In this document: positions 34,224 to 42,742 of the stretch, piece by piece | Layout of the letters: every line of letters starts with the position of its first letter | How positions within the stretch are numbered: position 1 is the stretch's first letter | Source of the DNA: Cupriavidus lacunae | GTDB taxonomy: Bacteria; Pseudomonadota; Gammaproteobacteria; Burkholderiales; Burkholderiaceae | DNA length: 64,000 bases | NCBI RefSeq assembly: GCF_003353055.1 | Contig: NZ_QKWJ01000028.1 | Location: 1 to 64,000, forward strand | Direction of reading: 5' to 3' | Translations under genes and position numbers: made by a program | Notes under the pieces: generated by a model | Database searches by the model: none | What the model saw: the letters and a program-made list of their open reading frames with translations, nothing else | What the model was told of the DNA's origin: nothing

Positions 34224-35030
34224 ATGCACATAACCCGGCACGCCTCCCTTCGCGGGCTGAGGCGCTATTCGACTGCTGCCCGGCCAGGACGTTTGAGACG
34301 GGCGATCCTGGTCGCGCTTTTGTTACTGATCGGCTATGCCGCAGCCGATCTCTTCTGGCCATGGCACCGCGACCTGAGCCGCTTCGATCCGATCGCGACC
34401 GGCACGCTGGAAACCAAGATGTGGCGCTCGTACTACGATCGCCGACCCGTCTCGCTCTTCCTTGAACTGGCACAGACCCTGCGCACGCAGTATCGATTTC
34501 CGTGGCTGAGGTCGTACGTCGGCGCCTATTACGGCGCCTCTGCCGCCTTCACCTTCAAGGAGGGGAAGCAGCCCAGTGACTACGAAAAGGCGTTGCCGGC
34601 GCTGCAGACCTATTTCACCCTGATCCACAACACGGGGGACCGCAACTTCGACGTGGCCCGCACCACCAGGCTGGAACTGGAATGGTGGATCGTACATCGG
34701 GAGCATGAGCGTTATGGGCCCGATAAGTTGAGCAATGCTTGCGCGGAAGCGGCGGCGTCGCTATACATGGTGTCCGCGAATGCCACGCGCGAACACGGGC
34801 GGCTGCGTGCGCAAGCGATGCTGCTTCGCGATGCTCGCGCAGAAGCGGGCGACATGACGGACGCGGACTGGGCAATCATCGAATCGATGCTGCACCAGAG
34901 CTATCAGTCGCTAAGCCATGCGGTCTCATCGCTGCCGCTGCGGCAAGCCGGCCGTGAGCTGCGAGGCGGGCGTCGATTCGTCGAGCAGGGCGCTGCTACG
35001 TTACCACCGCAGGGCGGTAGTCTGGGCTAA
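34224..35030 (+). CDS. Membrane-anchored hypothetical protein
   Basis: A 268-residue protein with a basic N-terminus, one hydrophobic helix (RAILVALLLLIGYAAADLF, residues about 25-43) and a helical soluble domain predicted to be periplasmic. The SYYDRRPVSLFLELAQTLR segment and the YYGASAAFTFKEG helix look like part of a conserved domain that I do not recognise. No ribosome binding site stronger than GTAGC is seen. It follows the DUF3303 gene by 34 bases and may be co-transcribed. Confidence 0.65.
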   Translation: MHITRHASLRGLRRYSTAARPGRLRRAILVALLLLIGYAAADLFWPWHRDLSRFDPIATGTLETKMWRSYYDRRPVSLFLELAQTLRTQYRFPWLRSYVGAYYGASAAFTFKEGKQPSDYEKALPALQTYFTLIHNTGDRNFDVARTTRLELEWWIVHREHERYGPDKLSNACAEAAASLYMVSANATREHGRLRAQAMLLRDARAEAGDMTDADWAIIESMLHQSYQSLSHAVSSLPLRQAGRELRGGRRFVEQGAATLPPQGGSLG

Positions 35031-35504
35031 AGCAATCAGCAGGCTTAATTAGGCCTCCCGATCTCCCGTACATCAGTGCCCAGTAAAGGACGAGGTCACA
35101 GTTGCGGTTGAGCGAGAGTGCCGGCGACCAGTTGGAGGCGTTGGACATGCTGCGCATGGAGCATGATGGCGCCGTGGCGTTCAAAGGACGCCGCTACAGG
35201 GAGACGAAGGGTTATCCGCCCACGAGATCCCGCGATGAAATTCTCCACCAGCCCGATTACCTGGTGCAGCCACTGCATGGCCTCCCATACGCCGCTCCCG
35301 CCGCCGCACCAGCCCGGCCGGCGAGTGTTTCTATGACAGCGGGTTGGCGGTGTCGGCATCTGCCCCAGCAGATGCTACGTTGCACATCTTGCGCCGGGCG
35401 CTATGGAGCAGGGCCGGCATAAGGTTTGCTATAACAAAAGCAAGCCCGCATCTTGGCAGTGGTAGAAGGACAATTTTCTTACCTTTGGTAGCGAAGGTGG
35501 GCAC
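35031..35504. other. Gene-poor stretch
   Basis: No gene, RNA or clear repeat is supported in these 474 bases. Short frames on both strands lack ribosome binding sites and recognisable motifs. Confidence 0.4.
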
Positions 35505-35630
35505 ATGAAGCCGATAGTTCACCATTTTCATACCCGCCCGCCCCATCATGGGGCGAGATACTACTTCGCACATGCAGTCTGCCTAGTGGTCTCGGGCGGA
35601 GTCTATGCGGTTTGGGCGCTTCTGCGGTAG
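35505..35630 (+). CDS. Possible 41-residue single-helix membrane protein
   Basis: A short frame MKPIVHHFHTRPPHHG followed by one hydrophobic helix (YYFAHAVCLVVSGGVYAVWA) and LLR-stop. His-rich N-terminus. The upstream GAAGGTGG is a moderate ribosome binding site. An inverted repeat (CGCCCCAT with ATGGGGCG) lies inside the frame. Too short to judge by composition alone, so confidence is limited. Confidence 0.35.
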   Translation: MKPIVHHFHTRPPHHGARYYFAHAVCLVVSGGVYAVWALLR

Positions 35631-35710
35631 ACCGTGAGCACGCCAATTAGGCAGCCTTGGCATAGAACAATAGGCGCGGGGGATACAGGCAAACATAGCA
35701 GGAGGCAAAC

Positions 35711-35911
35711 ATGCTGAGTCCCCATGAAATCGCCGCACTGATCTTGATTGAGGATTCTACTGACCTTTTATGCTTGGACCCCATGACTATTAATGCGCTG
35801 GTAGGGCACCAACTCGTTACGATAGAGAACGGCTCCTCGGGCCAAGGAAGCCCTCGTCTTACCCATCTCGGGCTGTCCGTCCTCAAAGCTGTCGGGCGAC
35901 GGGCTAATTGA
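35711..35911 (+). CDS. Small conserved-looking hypothetical protein
   Basis: A 66-residue protein with a strong AGGAGG site seven bases before the ATG. The pattern MLSPHEIAALILIED, a middle VGHQLVTIE and a C-terminal PRLTHLGLSVLKAV reads like a small winged-helix-type domain. I recall similar short proteins from Cupriavidus and Burkholderia genomes, but no function is known to me. It stands alone in a gene-poor stretch. Confidence 0.65.
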   Translation: MLSPHEIAALILIEDSTDLLCLDPMTINALVGHQLVTIENGSSGQGSPRLTHLGLSVLKAVGRRAN

Positions 35912-36307
35912 CGGGAAGTAGATCAGTTGCACTCCTCCACTGCTCACGCAGCGTCTAGTGTGTTGCATCGACGGGTTGAATCCACAGCCGGCGACCGCCG
36001 TAGCGCTCCGTCGACTCTGGCAAGCAACGGTTTGCCGCAGCGCACGGGGCTGGGACGCGGCGATAAGGCACGATAACGGGGCCTTATCTTCGTGACGATG
36101 CGGCCTCCCGCTGTTCCCCCTGAGCCACGGCTCGGCCTTCTCTGCTGCTGCAACATTCGTTAGTGGTGCAAAATTTGCGTACAAAACATCACAAATCTCG
36201 GCATCACGGGTGACTGTGAATCATCTTCGCTGACGCGTCGTTTCGGATATTGCGAATTCGATTATTTCGAATTATCATGCACGGACACGTAGCATTTGGA
36301 GTCCTTC
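35912..36307. other. Gene-poor stretch before toxin-antitoxin pair
   Basis: 396 bases without a supported gene. The right end (36180-36300) is AT-rich with GAATTCGATTATTTCGAATTATC at its core, containing an ATTCGA-x5-TCGAAT dyad at 36255-36271; it is the probable promoter of the antitoxin gene and could be its autorepression site. Confidence 0.4.
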
Positions 36308-36769
36308 ATGCACGCAACCATCACCAACACGACGCTGCCTTCGGCAAACGAAAGTGCTATCGCCCGTGAATCGAGCCGCAGCCTGGCGGTAGCCTTGGAC
36401 AGCCGCTCCGAGACGCAGCAATTCGACTTCAAGACTGACAAGGGCGAGTTGCATAGCGTCACATTGCCCACCTCTGCGTTGAGGCTTCTCGTCGAGGTTC
36501 TCGCTGAAATCGGCCAAGGGAACGCCGTCTCTATCATTCCCATTCACGCCGAACTGACGACACAAGAGGCGGCGGACCTGCTTAACGTCTCTCGGCCGTA
36601 CTTGGTTCAGCTTCTAGAGAAGGGGGAGATTCCGTTCCGCAAAGTCAACACGCATCGGCGCGTCCTCTACCAAGACGTTGTTAGCTACAAGCAGCGCATT
36701 GATGACGAGCGACGTAAGGCACTAGACGAACTCGCGGCGCAGGCCCAAGAGCTGGACATGGGCTATTGA
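36308..36769 (+). CDS. Antitoxin with excisionase-type helix-turn-helix
   Basis: A 153-residue protein. The C-terminal half carries ELTTQEAADLLNVSRPYLV and QLLEKGEIPFRKVNTHRRV, the MerR-like helix-turn-helix of the excisionase/HTH_17 family. The N-terminal half (residues 1-75) would bind the toxin or dimerise. It is immediately followed by a PIN-domain toxin gene, the usual order in type II systems. The ATG at 36308 is chosen over an upstream TTG. Confidence 0.8.
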   Translation: MHATITNTTLPSANESAIARESSRSLAVALDSRSETQQFDFKTDKGELHSVTLPTSALRLLVEVLAEIGQGNAVSIIPIHAELTTQEAADLLNVSRPYLVQLLEKGEIPFRKVNTHRRVLYQDVVSYKQRIDDERRKALDELAAQAQELDMGY

Positions 36770-36771
36770 GC

Positions 36772-37344
36772 ATGGCTTCCAACTTCGCTGTAGTCTACGA
36801 TGCCTGCGTTCTCTATCCTGCGCCGCTGCGGGATCTGCTGATGCGTCTCGCGCTGACCGACCTGTACCGTGCCAAGTGGACGAATGAAATTCATGACGAG
36901 TGGATTCGCAACCTCCTTGCGCGGCGGCCGGAGCTTTCCCCGGATCGCCTGGCAGGCACGCGCGAACTGATGAACCGAAGTGTTCGCGATTCGCTGATTA
37001 GCGGGTACGAGCACCTTATTGAGTCCATTAAGCTGCCTGACCCTGACGATCGACATGTGGTTGCGGCCGCAATTCATAGCGGCTCCGAGGCAATCATCAC
37101 GTTTAATATGAAGGACTTCCCGGAAGCCGCACTCAAGGAGTTCAACGTCGAGGCGATCCACCCGGACGATTTCGTCGTGGACCTCTTTGATCTGAATGCA
37201 GGGAAGGTCCTAGCGGCAGTGGCGGAACACCGTGCGTCTCTGAAGAATCCGCCGAAGTCTGCTTCGGAGTATTTGACTACCCTTTCGGCACAGGGCCTGA
37301 CGCAAACGGTGTTGATCCTAACGCAGTACAGTCTGGCAATTTGA
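36772..37344 (+). CDS. PIN-domain toxin (VapC-like RNase)
   Basis: A 190-residue protein with PIN-domain acidic residues: Asp in VVYDACVLYP near residue 10, Glu in TNEIHDEW near 38, and Asp pair in LPDPDDRHV near 90, followed by ITFNMKDFP. Such domains are Mg-dependent ribonucleases, often cutting tRNA or rRNA. The C-terminal extension beyond a minimal PIN fold is typical of the larger group paired with HTH_17 antitoxins. It starts 2 bases after the antitoxin stop. Confidence 0.85.
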   Translation: MASNFAVVYDACVLYPAPLRDLLMRLALTDLYRAKWTNEIHDEWIRNLLARRPELSPDRLAGTRELMNRSVRDSLISGYEHLIESIKLPDPDDRHVVAAAIHSGSEAIITFNMKDFPEAALKEFNVEAIHPDDFVVDLFDLNAGKVLAAVAEHRASLKNPPKSASEYLTTLSAQGLTQTVLILTQYSLAI

Positions 37345-37734
37345 ATTCCCCGGGCGGTTTTGCCAGCCGTCCTCATCTTGGCACCGGGTGGCGACCGATC
37401 CTCGGCCCTCAGACGTCATGGCAAGGCGGCGACAATCGGATATCGCTTCACTGAGATTTCCCAATCAGGGACATTGTCTACGCACTGAGTAGACAATTGG
37501 ATTGACTTGACTGGCTTGCTTCATTTGCTCCTACGTAGGGCGGGGCCATTGCCTCGGCAAAAGCAGGTGCTGCAGCGAGCTTGGAACAAGATCATGCAAG
37601 CAGACGACGGCTTTCACGTCGAAAAGGTGGTCAAGCACATTTCAACATAACGCCCGATCACCGAAATCTTGCGGGTTGCTGGGAGGTTATGTTGAACGGG
37701 GGAGGGGCGGACGTCGGTCGGCGCCGCCGGCACC
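37345..37734. other. Gene-poor stretch after toxin gene
   Basis: 390 bases without a supported gene. Around 37470-37510 the sequence GTCTACGCACTGAGTAGAC contains GTCTAC and GTAGAC as an inverted repeat; it may be a hairpin but has no T-run. No mobile-element end is recognised. Confidence 0.4.
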
Positions 37735-37983
37735 TCAGTTAGCCGTCGACGCGCAGGCGCTCGAAACGCCAGCAAAGTCGAAATGCGCGGCGGCATAGAT
37801 GGCATTGCACGCCCAGACCTCTTCTCCGTTCTTATAGAAGGACACCCACTTGCCGTCGCTGACGCAGTGGGCGCCAGGGAAGACTTCGTCATGGCCGTTC
37901 GGACCGTCCAGCGGAAAGGGGGCGTGGGGTGTGGCCCAGTATTGGCCGCGCGGTAAGGGCGTGATCGTCTTTGGCATGCTCAT
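37735..37983 (-). CDS. Small hypothetical protein
   Basis: An 82-residue protein (MPKTITPLPRGQYWATPH, FPLDGPNGHDEVFPGAHC, WVSFYKNGEEVWACN). The Trp/Tyr/Gly-rich composition and codon use look coding. A second ATG lies 6 bases downstream. No family is recognised and no neighbour points to a role. The upstream sequence has only a weak purine stretch. Confidence 0.5.
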   Translation of the reverse strand: MSMPKTITPLPRGQYWATPHAPFPLDGPNGHDEVFPGAHCVSDGKWVSFYKNGEEVWACNAIYAAAHFDFAGVSSACASTAN

Positions 37984-38113
37984 CCGGCCCAGTGCGGTGT
38001 TGCCTCGCTACGGCGAAACGGAGGCGGTGTCAATCGTGCAATGGCGTAGCTCAGACTCGTGGCAGCTTCGTGTTGCCTCGCTACCATCACCTCTGCTATC
38101 CCGTAGGATTTCC

Positions 38114-38359
38114 ATGGCACGATACCGTCCGATTTTGGCCCTGGCCTTCGGCGTCGGTGCCTTCATCGTGATCGCCGCCATCGTCTCTCGGCAAGTATAT
38201 CTGCGCACCGCCGCGGAGGCTGCCGACGCCAGCGCAGACGAGGAGCCCGCGACAATGATGTTGATACGCTGCGAGACGACGCATGAAGGTCTGCAGAATA
38301 GGGACAGGTCGACTTCGGAGGCTGACGAGCGGCCACGCGCTCGATGTAGAGAGTCCTGA
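38114..38359 (+). CDS. Possible small membrane protein
   Basis: An 81-residue frame starting MARYRPILALAFG with one hydrophobic helix (residues about 7-25), then an acidic and basic tail without recognised motif. TAGGA precedes the ATG. The helix could be an uncleaved signal anchor. The C-terminal third is Arg-rich and may be non-native sequence after a break. Confidence 0.4.
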   Translation: MARYRPILALAFGVGAFIVIAAIVSRQVYLRTAAEAADASADEEPATMMLIRCETTHEGLQNRDRSTSEADERPRARCRES

Positions 38360-38398
38360 CTTTCCGAGAACTTCTGATTAGTCGATCAGGAGCACAGG

Positions 38399-38428
38399 CA
38401 AAAGAATGCCCGCTGCTCGGGCGGGCAT
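38399..38428 (-). terminator. Intrinsic terminator, minus strand
   Basis: ATGCCCGC (38406-38413) pairs perfectly with GCGGGCAT (38421-38428), 7-base loop. On the minus strand the stem is followed by TCTTTTG, a short U-rich tract. It lies some 540 bases beyond the cyclase gene on that strand and may end its transcript. Confidence 0.55.
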
Positions 38429-38563
38429 GAATCCCTTTCGGAGAAAGAGAGGAGACGAGGGTAAGTATAAACCCTTGGGAAGACTCTCGCAGAGCGCTTC
38501 ACAGAGACCCGGAGATCTAGGCTGCAGGCCTGGCCGGAGACAGATCGAAGCAGTGCCCAATCA

Positions 38564-38589
38564 AATAATTTCATGATCACGAAATTATT
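38564..38589. repeat. Near-perfect 26-base palindrome
   Basis: AATAATTTC (38564-38572) and GAAATTATT (38581-38589) are perfect arms around A-TGATCA-C, with TGATCA at the centre. Only one position pair is unmatched. No gene starts next to it. It may be an operator or a remnant of an element end. Confidence 0.5.
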
Positions 38590-38965
38590 GGACTGTGACG
38601 AGGAACCCCGCGGACGGTCATGCTCGTCGTCTCTAGCCGACCCATCTCTGCCAGTGGGAGGTCAAGAAGCCAATGTCCGTAGTGAAAGGGGAAACGGACG
38701 CTCGCGAGCCAGATAGACAGGAACAACTTTAGCGGCGGCGTGGCACACCGCCGCGGAGCGCCAAATTAGACTTCGAATTCGCTGCACGGGACTCGCAAAC
38801 GGTCGCTATGGTCAACGTAACCCCCGGTCAGCTCACGATGCGGCAGTTGCAACGACCGGTCCCATTAAAGCCACGAATCAAGCGTGCGCCTGGAGCGGGA
38901 TCCGCTTTGCTGGAAGCGAACCGACACCATCGGCGGGACCGCGTCGCGTCGCGGCAAGCATACGA

Positions 38966-40153
38966 TTACCGGGAGACGTCAGTGGTTCGTCCAGTGACAA
39001 GCCACGTACGTAACTCGCCGATACCCTTCGCGTTGATGGGCCCCCGCGCTTCCAGCAGGAACGGTTTTCCAAGCCGTTGCCGAGTAGCGTCGGTAATCTG
39101 AACCCGGCCGGCGATACCGTGGGACTCCATTCGGCTCGCAATATTGACGGTTGCACCCCACAAGTCATAAATGAATTTTCGTCGGCCGATCACGCCGGCA
39201 ACGACGGCGCCGCTGTGGATGCCGACCCGCAACTGCAAACCGTATCCGCTTCGCTCGTTAAACTGGTCAAGGTATTCCAGCATGTCCAGCGCCATATGAG
39301 CGGCCCGGGCCGCGTGGTCGACTGCAGGAACCGGAAGGCCGGCCGCCGCCATATATGCGTCGCCGATCGTCTTGATCTTCTCTAACCCGCGGTCGTCGGC
39401 GATATCGTCGAAGTCAGCGAAGATCTCGTTGAGTACTGCCACCAGTCCTTCGGGGCTCAGGGCGGGAGAGAATCGCGTGAACTGGACGAGGTCGGCGAAC
39501 AGCACCGAGACTTCCTCGAACCTGTCGGCAATGATTTCCGGTGGGCCGGCCGCGATGAGATCGGATCGAAGCTTCAGGCGTTCGGCGATGGGCGAAGGCA
39601 GCACGTTGAGGAGCAGCCGTTCGGTGACCTGTTGCTCGCGAACGAGCTTTTCATAGAGGCGCCTGAGTTCATCGCTCTGGTGAACGATTGTCTCCCGACT
39701 CGCTTCCAGTTCCTGGACCTTGCGCTCGAGCTCCTTGCCATGCTGCAAGGATTCCTTGTGCAGCAGGCGCACCTCCAGCATGTTCCGAACCCGCATCAGC
39801 ACTTCGCCGAGATCGAATGGCTTGCTGACGAAGTCCTTTGCGCCAGCCCGCAGCGCACGCAGTTTGTGGTCGGGCTGGGCAGTGATGACGATCACTGGGA
39901 GGTAGCTGTCCGGCTGGACGGCCTTGAGGTGCTCCATGACCTCGAACCCGTCCATGCCAGGCATCTGGAGATCCAGCATGATCAGGTCATAGTGATTCCT
40001 GCCGTGAAGCTCGCCGACCGTGCGTGGATCGGTGGTTGACTCGACACGGGTGTAGCCCGCCGCATGCATCATCCCTTCGAGCAACAGGACGTTGGCCTCC
40101 AGATCGTCAACGACCAGGATTTTCGCGGCCAGGATGTCCGTTGCCTGGATCAT
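38966..40153 (-). CDS. Response-regulator/adenylate cyclase fusion (REC-coil-class III cyclase)
   Basis: A 395-residue signalling protein. An N-terminal receiver domain (ILVVDDLEANVLLLEG, phospho-Asp in LIMLDLQMPGMDG near residue 61, Lys in VSKPF) is followed by a coiled-coil (residues about 125-180) and a class III adenylate/guanylate cyclase domain with SVLFADLVQFT, KTIGDAYMA and YDLWGATVNIASRME. The metal-binding Asp residues are present. It would make cAMP or cGMP under control of phosphorylation. Its ATG overlaps the stop of the hybrid kinase gene (ATGA), so the kinase is the probable partner. Confidence 0.93.
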   Translation of the reverse strand: MIQATDILAAKILVVDDLEANVLLLEGMMHAAGYTRVESTTDPRTVGELHGRNHYDLIMLDLQMPGMDGFEVMEHLKAVQPDSYLPVIVITAQPDHKLRALRAGAKDFVSKPFDLGEVLMRVRNMLEVRLLHKESLQHGKELERKVQELEASRETIVHQSDELRRLYEKLVREQQVTERLLLNVLPSPIAERLKLRSDLIAAGPPEIIADRFEEVSVLFADLVQFTRFSPALSPEGLVAVLNEIFADFDDIADDRGLEKIKTIGDAYMAAAGLPVPAVDHAARAAHMALDMLEYLDQFNERSGYGLQLRVGIHSGAVVAGVIGRRKFIYDLWGATVNIASRMESHGIAGRVQITDATRQRLGKPFLLEARGPINAKGIGELRTWLVTGRTTDVSR

Positions 40154-41736
40154 GGCAAGTCTGTTCTCGGTCGTTCGAGCGCAGCGTTCAGTGCGTCCAT
40201 GAACTCCTGGATCCTGATCGGCTTGGTCAAGTACCGGAAGAATCCTGCCTTCATGCCACGTTCGATGTCGCGCGGCATCGCGTTGGCACTGAGGGCGATA
40301 ACCGGGATATGCATCGTCGTGGGGTCGTCGCGCAGGCGCCCCAGGGCTTCGATGCCATTGATGTCCGGCAGATGGATGTCCATGACGATGACCTCGGGCA
40401 GGGCAGCGCGCGCGAGCTCGACACCGAGTGTCCCCGTGGCCGCGGACAACAGATGCACATCCGCGCGGCGCGCGACGAGTTGCTCAAGGAGCCTGAGGTT
40501 GGCCGGATTGTCTTCCACATACAGCAGCGTGTGCATCGTGGAATGGGCTTCGGTCGGCGACCGCACGGGCGCGACGGTCGCCGGGTGTTCGCCCGCCATT
40601 GCCGGCGGGGCGGCGGCGGGCAGTTCGACCCGGAACACGCTGCCCACGCCGGGCGTGCTTTCGACGTCGATCGTTCCCCCCATCAACTCGGCCAGCCGCC
40701 TGGCCACCACGAGACCGATGCCGGTGCCTTCCACGGGGCCCGCCTCATGCCCCAGGCGATTGAATGGCTGGAATAGCTGGGCGAGCCGCTCCGGTGTCAG
40801 CCCTGCGCCCGTGTCGTGGACGCTGACGCATACGCGATGTTCCGTCGTCGTCACCTGCACATCGACCGAGCCTTGCTCCCGGTTGTACTTGATGGCATTG
40901 GACAGCAGGTTAAGGAGGATCTGCTTCAGGCGGGTTCGGTCGGCACGGACGAAGCAGGGTGGTTCGGCGGCGGGAAACCGCATGCGAACGGCGCGCTTCA
41001 GGGCCTGCTGCTCAAGCATTGCCTGGCACTCGTGCAAGGTGTCGATGACCGATACCGGCTCGGGGGACAGCGACGCGTGCCCGGCTTCGATCCTCGCCAG
41101 GTCGAGCACTTCGTTGATGAGCTCCAGCAGATGCCAGCCCGCTTTGAGGATCTGGTCGATGCTGGCCTGCTGCGACGCAGTCGGCGGCGGAGCCTCGGAG
41201 GCCATCAGTTGCGCGAAGCCAAGGATGGCGTTCAGCGGATTGCGCAACTCATGGCTCATGCTCGACAGGAACTCCGACTTCGCATGGTTGGCGCTTTCGG
41301 CAGAGGCCTGGGCTTGCTTGAGCGCTTCGATGTCAGTGCTGGATGCCAGCCACTTTACGATCTTGCCGTCGGCATCCTTCAAGGGCGACCCGCGTTCGAG
41401 GTGCCATCGGTAGACGCCGTCGGATGCCCGTTTCAGGCGATATTCGATTTCGTACTCGCAGCCTCTTGCCACCGCGTCTTCCCAGTGGCCGAGATTGCGC
41501 GCGATGTCCTCGGGGTGGACGGCCGATTTCCAGGCACCGGACCTGGTTTGCTCGAGGCTGAGGCCGGTATAGCTGGTCCACCGAAGGTTGCAGTAATCGA
41601 TCTGGCCATCCGCATCGGCGGTCATGATCATGTGAGGGATGCCGTCGGCGAGCAGCCTGAAGTGCCGCTCGCTCTGCCTGAAGTCGAGTGCGGAAGGACC
41701 ATCCTTTCCCGATTCGTCGCGAGTCTGCTTGTGCAT
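40150..41736 (-). CDS. PAS hybrid histidine kinase with C-terminal receiver domain
   Basis: A 528-residue sensor kinase. A PAS domain (FRLLADGIPHMIMTADADG) is followed by a PAC segment, the H-box SSMSHELRNPLNAILGF, an N-box LLSNAIKYN, G-boxes DTGAGL and GTGIGL, and a C-terminal receiver (YVEDNPANLRLLEQL, Asp in VIVMDIHLPD, Lys in LTKPI). No transmembrane segment is seen, so it is a cytosolic sensor of a soluble or redox signal. The ATG at 41736 removes an upstream extension of about 30 residues that looks non-coding. Coupled to the cyclase gene. Confidence 0.92.
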   Translation of the reverse strand: MHKQTRDESGKDGPSALDFRQSERHFRLLADGIPHMIMTADADGQIDYCNLRWTSYTGLSLEQTRSGAWKSAVHPEDIARNLGHWEDAVARGCEYEIEYRLKRASDGVYRWHLERGSPLKDADGKIVKWLASSTDIEALKQAQASAESANHAKSEFLSSMSHELRNPLNAILGFAQLMASEAPPPTASQQASIDQILKAGWHLLELINEVLDLARIEAGHASLSPEPVSVIDTLHECQAMLEQQALKRAVRMRFPAAEPPCFVRADRTRLKQILLNLLSNAIKYNREQGSVDVQVTTTEHRVCVSVHDTGAGLTPERLAQLFQPFNRLGHEAGPVEGTGIGLVVARRLAELMGGTIDVESTPGVGSVFRVELPAAAPPAMAGEHPATVAPVRSPTEAHSTMHTLLYVEDNPANLRLLEQLVARRADVHLLSAATGTLGVELARAALPEVIVMDIHLPDINGIEALGRLRDDPTTMHIPVIALSANAMPRDIERGMKAGFFRYLTKPIRIQEFMDALNAALERPRTDLP

Positions 41737-41891
41737 GATGTGCCCCCGCAGCCGGCGGTCTGGCGTCTGCGTGCAAGGCAGGTCAGCCGGAATCCGCGTC
41801 ACCAGGAAAAGCATACGCGCAGCCACGGCTGGTGCAAACCGGCATGCGCGGGGAGGCCATTGGTCAACTCGCGAGTCGATAGTGCGCCACT

Positions 41892-42713
41892 TCAGGCGGC
41901 AGCCAGGAACGCTGTTACCTGCCGGGCGACTTCTTCGCGCTCGTTGTCGATGCAGATCATGTGGTAGCTGTCGCTGAGCAGGACAAGGTGCGCCCTTGGA
42001 TCGGTGCGGTTGCCTGCATCGTTACCATTGACCCGGTCGCGAATGTATTGGGCTGACTTCAGGCTTGTCAGCTCATCGTCCGCGGCGTGAACAAGCAAGG
42101 TAGGGCATTGCAGGAGATCCAGCCCCTGCCTGGCGCTATGCCTTAGCCGGTCGAGTTCGCGAATCGTGCTCAACGGCACCCAGGGATAGTGGCGACCGTC
42201 GCCGCGAGAGAAACGCCGCTTGAGCAGCTTGCGCAGGCGCTGGTTCTTCACGCCGTAAGGGCTGCGTTCCCGGACCCTGACGTAGTCGGCAAGCATCGGG
42301 ATGCGATACAGCGCATGCCGGACCGGGCGATACCACGGCAGCGACCAGCCATCGAGGAACAGAGGCGGCGCCAGCAGCACCAGGCGGTCCCGCCCGTTGC
42401 GCCCGAGTCCGTCGATCTTGCCGACCTCCAGCGCCAGCAGCGCGCCCATGCACATGCCGACCATGTGCACCGTCCGGTATTGCTCGCGCAGGCTGGCCAG
42501 CTTGCCGCGCAGCGCTGCGAGCCAGTCCTCCAGCCTGACGCCGCGCAGCGCCTCGGGCTGGCTGCCATGCCCCGGCAGCAGCAGCTCCGCGGTCTGCATG
42601 CCCATGCTGGTGATCCGGGTCCTTAGCTGGCCCAGGTCATGCTCGGTGCCGCCCAGCCCGTGGACCAGCAGCACGACCTCGGCGCCCATATTGTTCTTGT
42701 GTTCGTATTCCAT
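41892..42713 (-). CDS. Alpha/beta hydrolase with Cys in the nucleophile elbow
   Basis: A 273-residue serine-hydrolase-fold protein: oxyanion motif LLVHGLGGTEHDLG, nucleophile elbow VGMCMGA, Asp in HAADDE and His in SDSYHMICID. The usual GxSxG Ser is Cys here (codon TGC), a change also found in PHA synthases and a few thioesterase-like hydrolases. Family resemblance is to carboxylesterases and monoacylglycerol lipases. Start at the ATG at 42713; an upstream TTG is possible. The gene follows the RND outer-membrane gene on the same strand, 29 bases away. Confidence 0.87.
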   Translation of the reverse strand: MEYEHKNNMGAEVVLLVHGLGGTEHDLGQLRTRITSMGMQTAELLLPGHGSQPEALRGVRLEDWLAALRGKLASLREQYRTVHMVGMCMGALLALEVGKIDGLGRNGRDRLVLLAPPLFLDGWSLPWYRPVRHALYRIPMLADYVRVRERSPYGVKNQRLRKLLKRRFSRGDGRHYPWVPLSTIRELDRLRHSARQGLDLLQCPTLLVHAADDELTSLKSAQYIRDRVNGNDAGNRTDPRAHLVLLSDSYHMICIDNEREEVARQVTAFLAAA

Positions 42714-42742
42714 CGCAAATCGTTTCGACAAATCGCCCGGAT

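Larger units (their letters stand above)
38360..38965. other. Gene-poor stretch with hairpin and palindrome
   Basis: 606 bases without a supported gene. It contains the terminator-like hairpin at 38406-38428 and a long AT-rich palindrome at 38564-38589, both listed separately. Otherwise nothing recognisable is seen. Confidence 0.45.
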
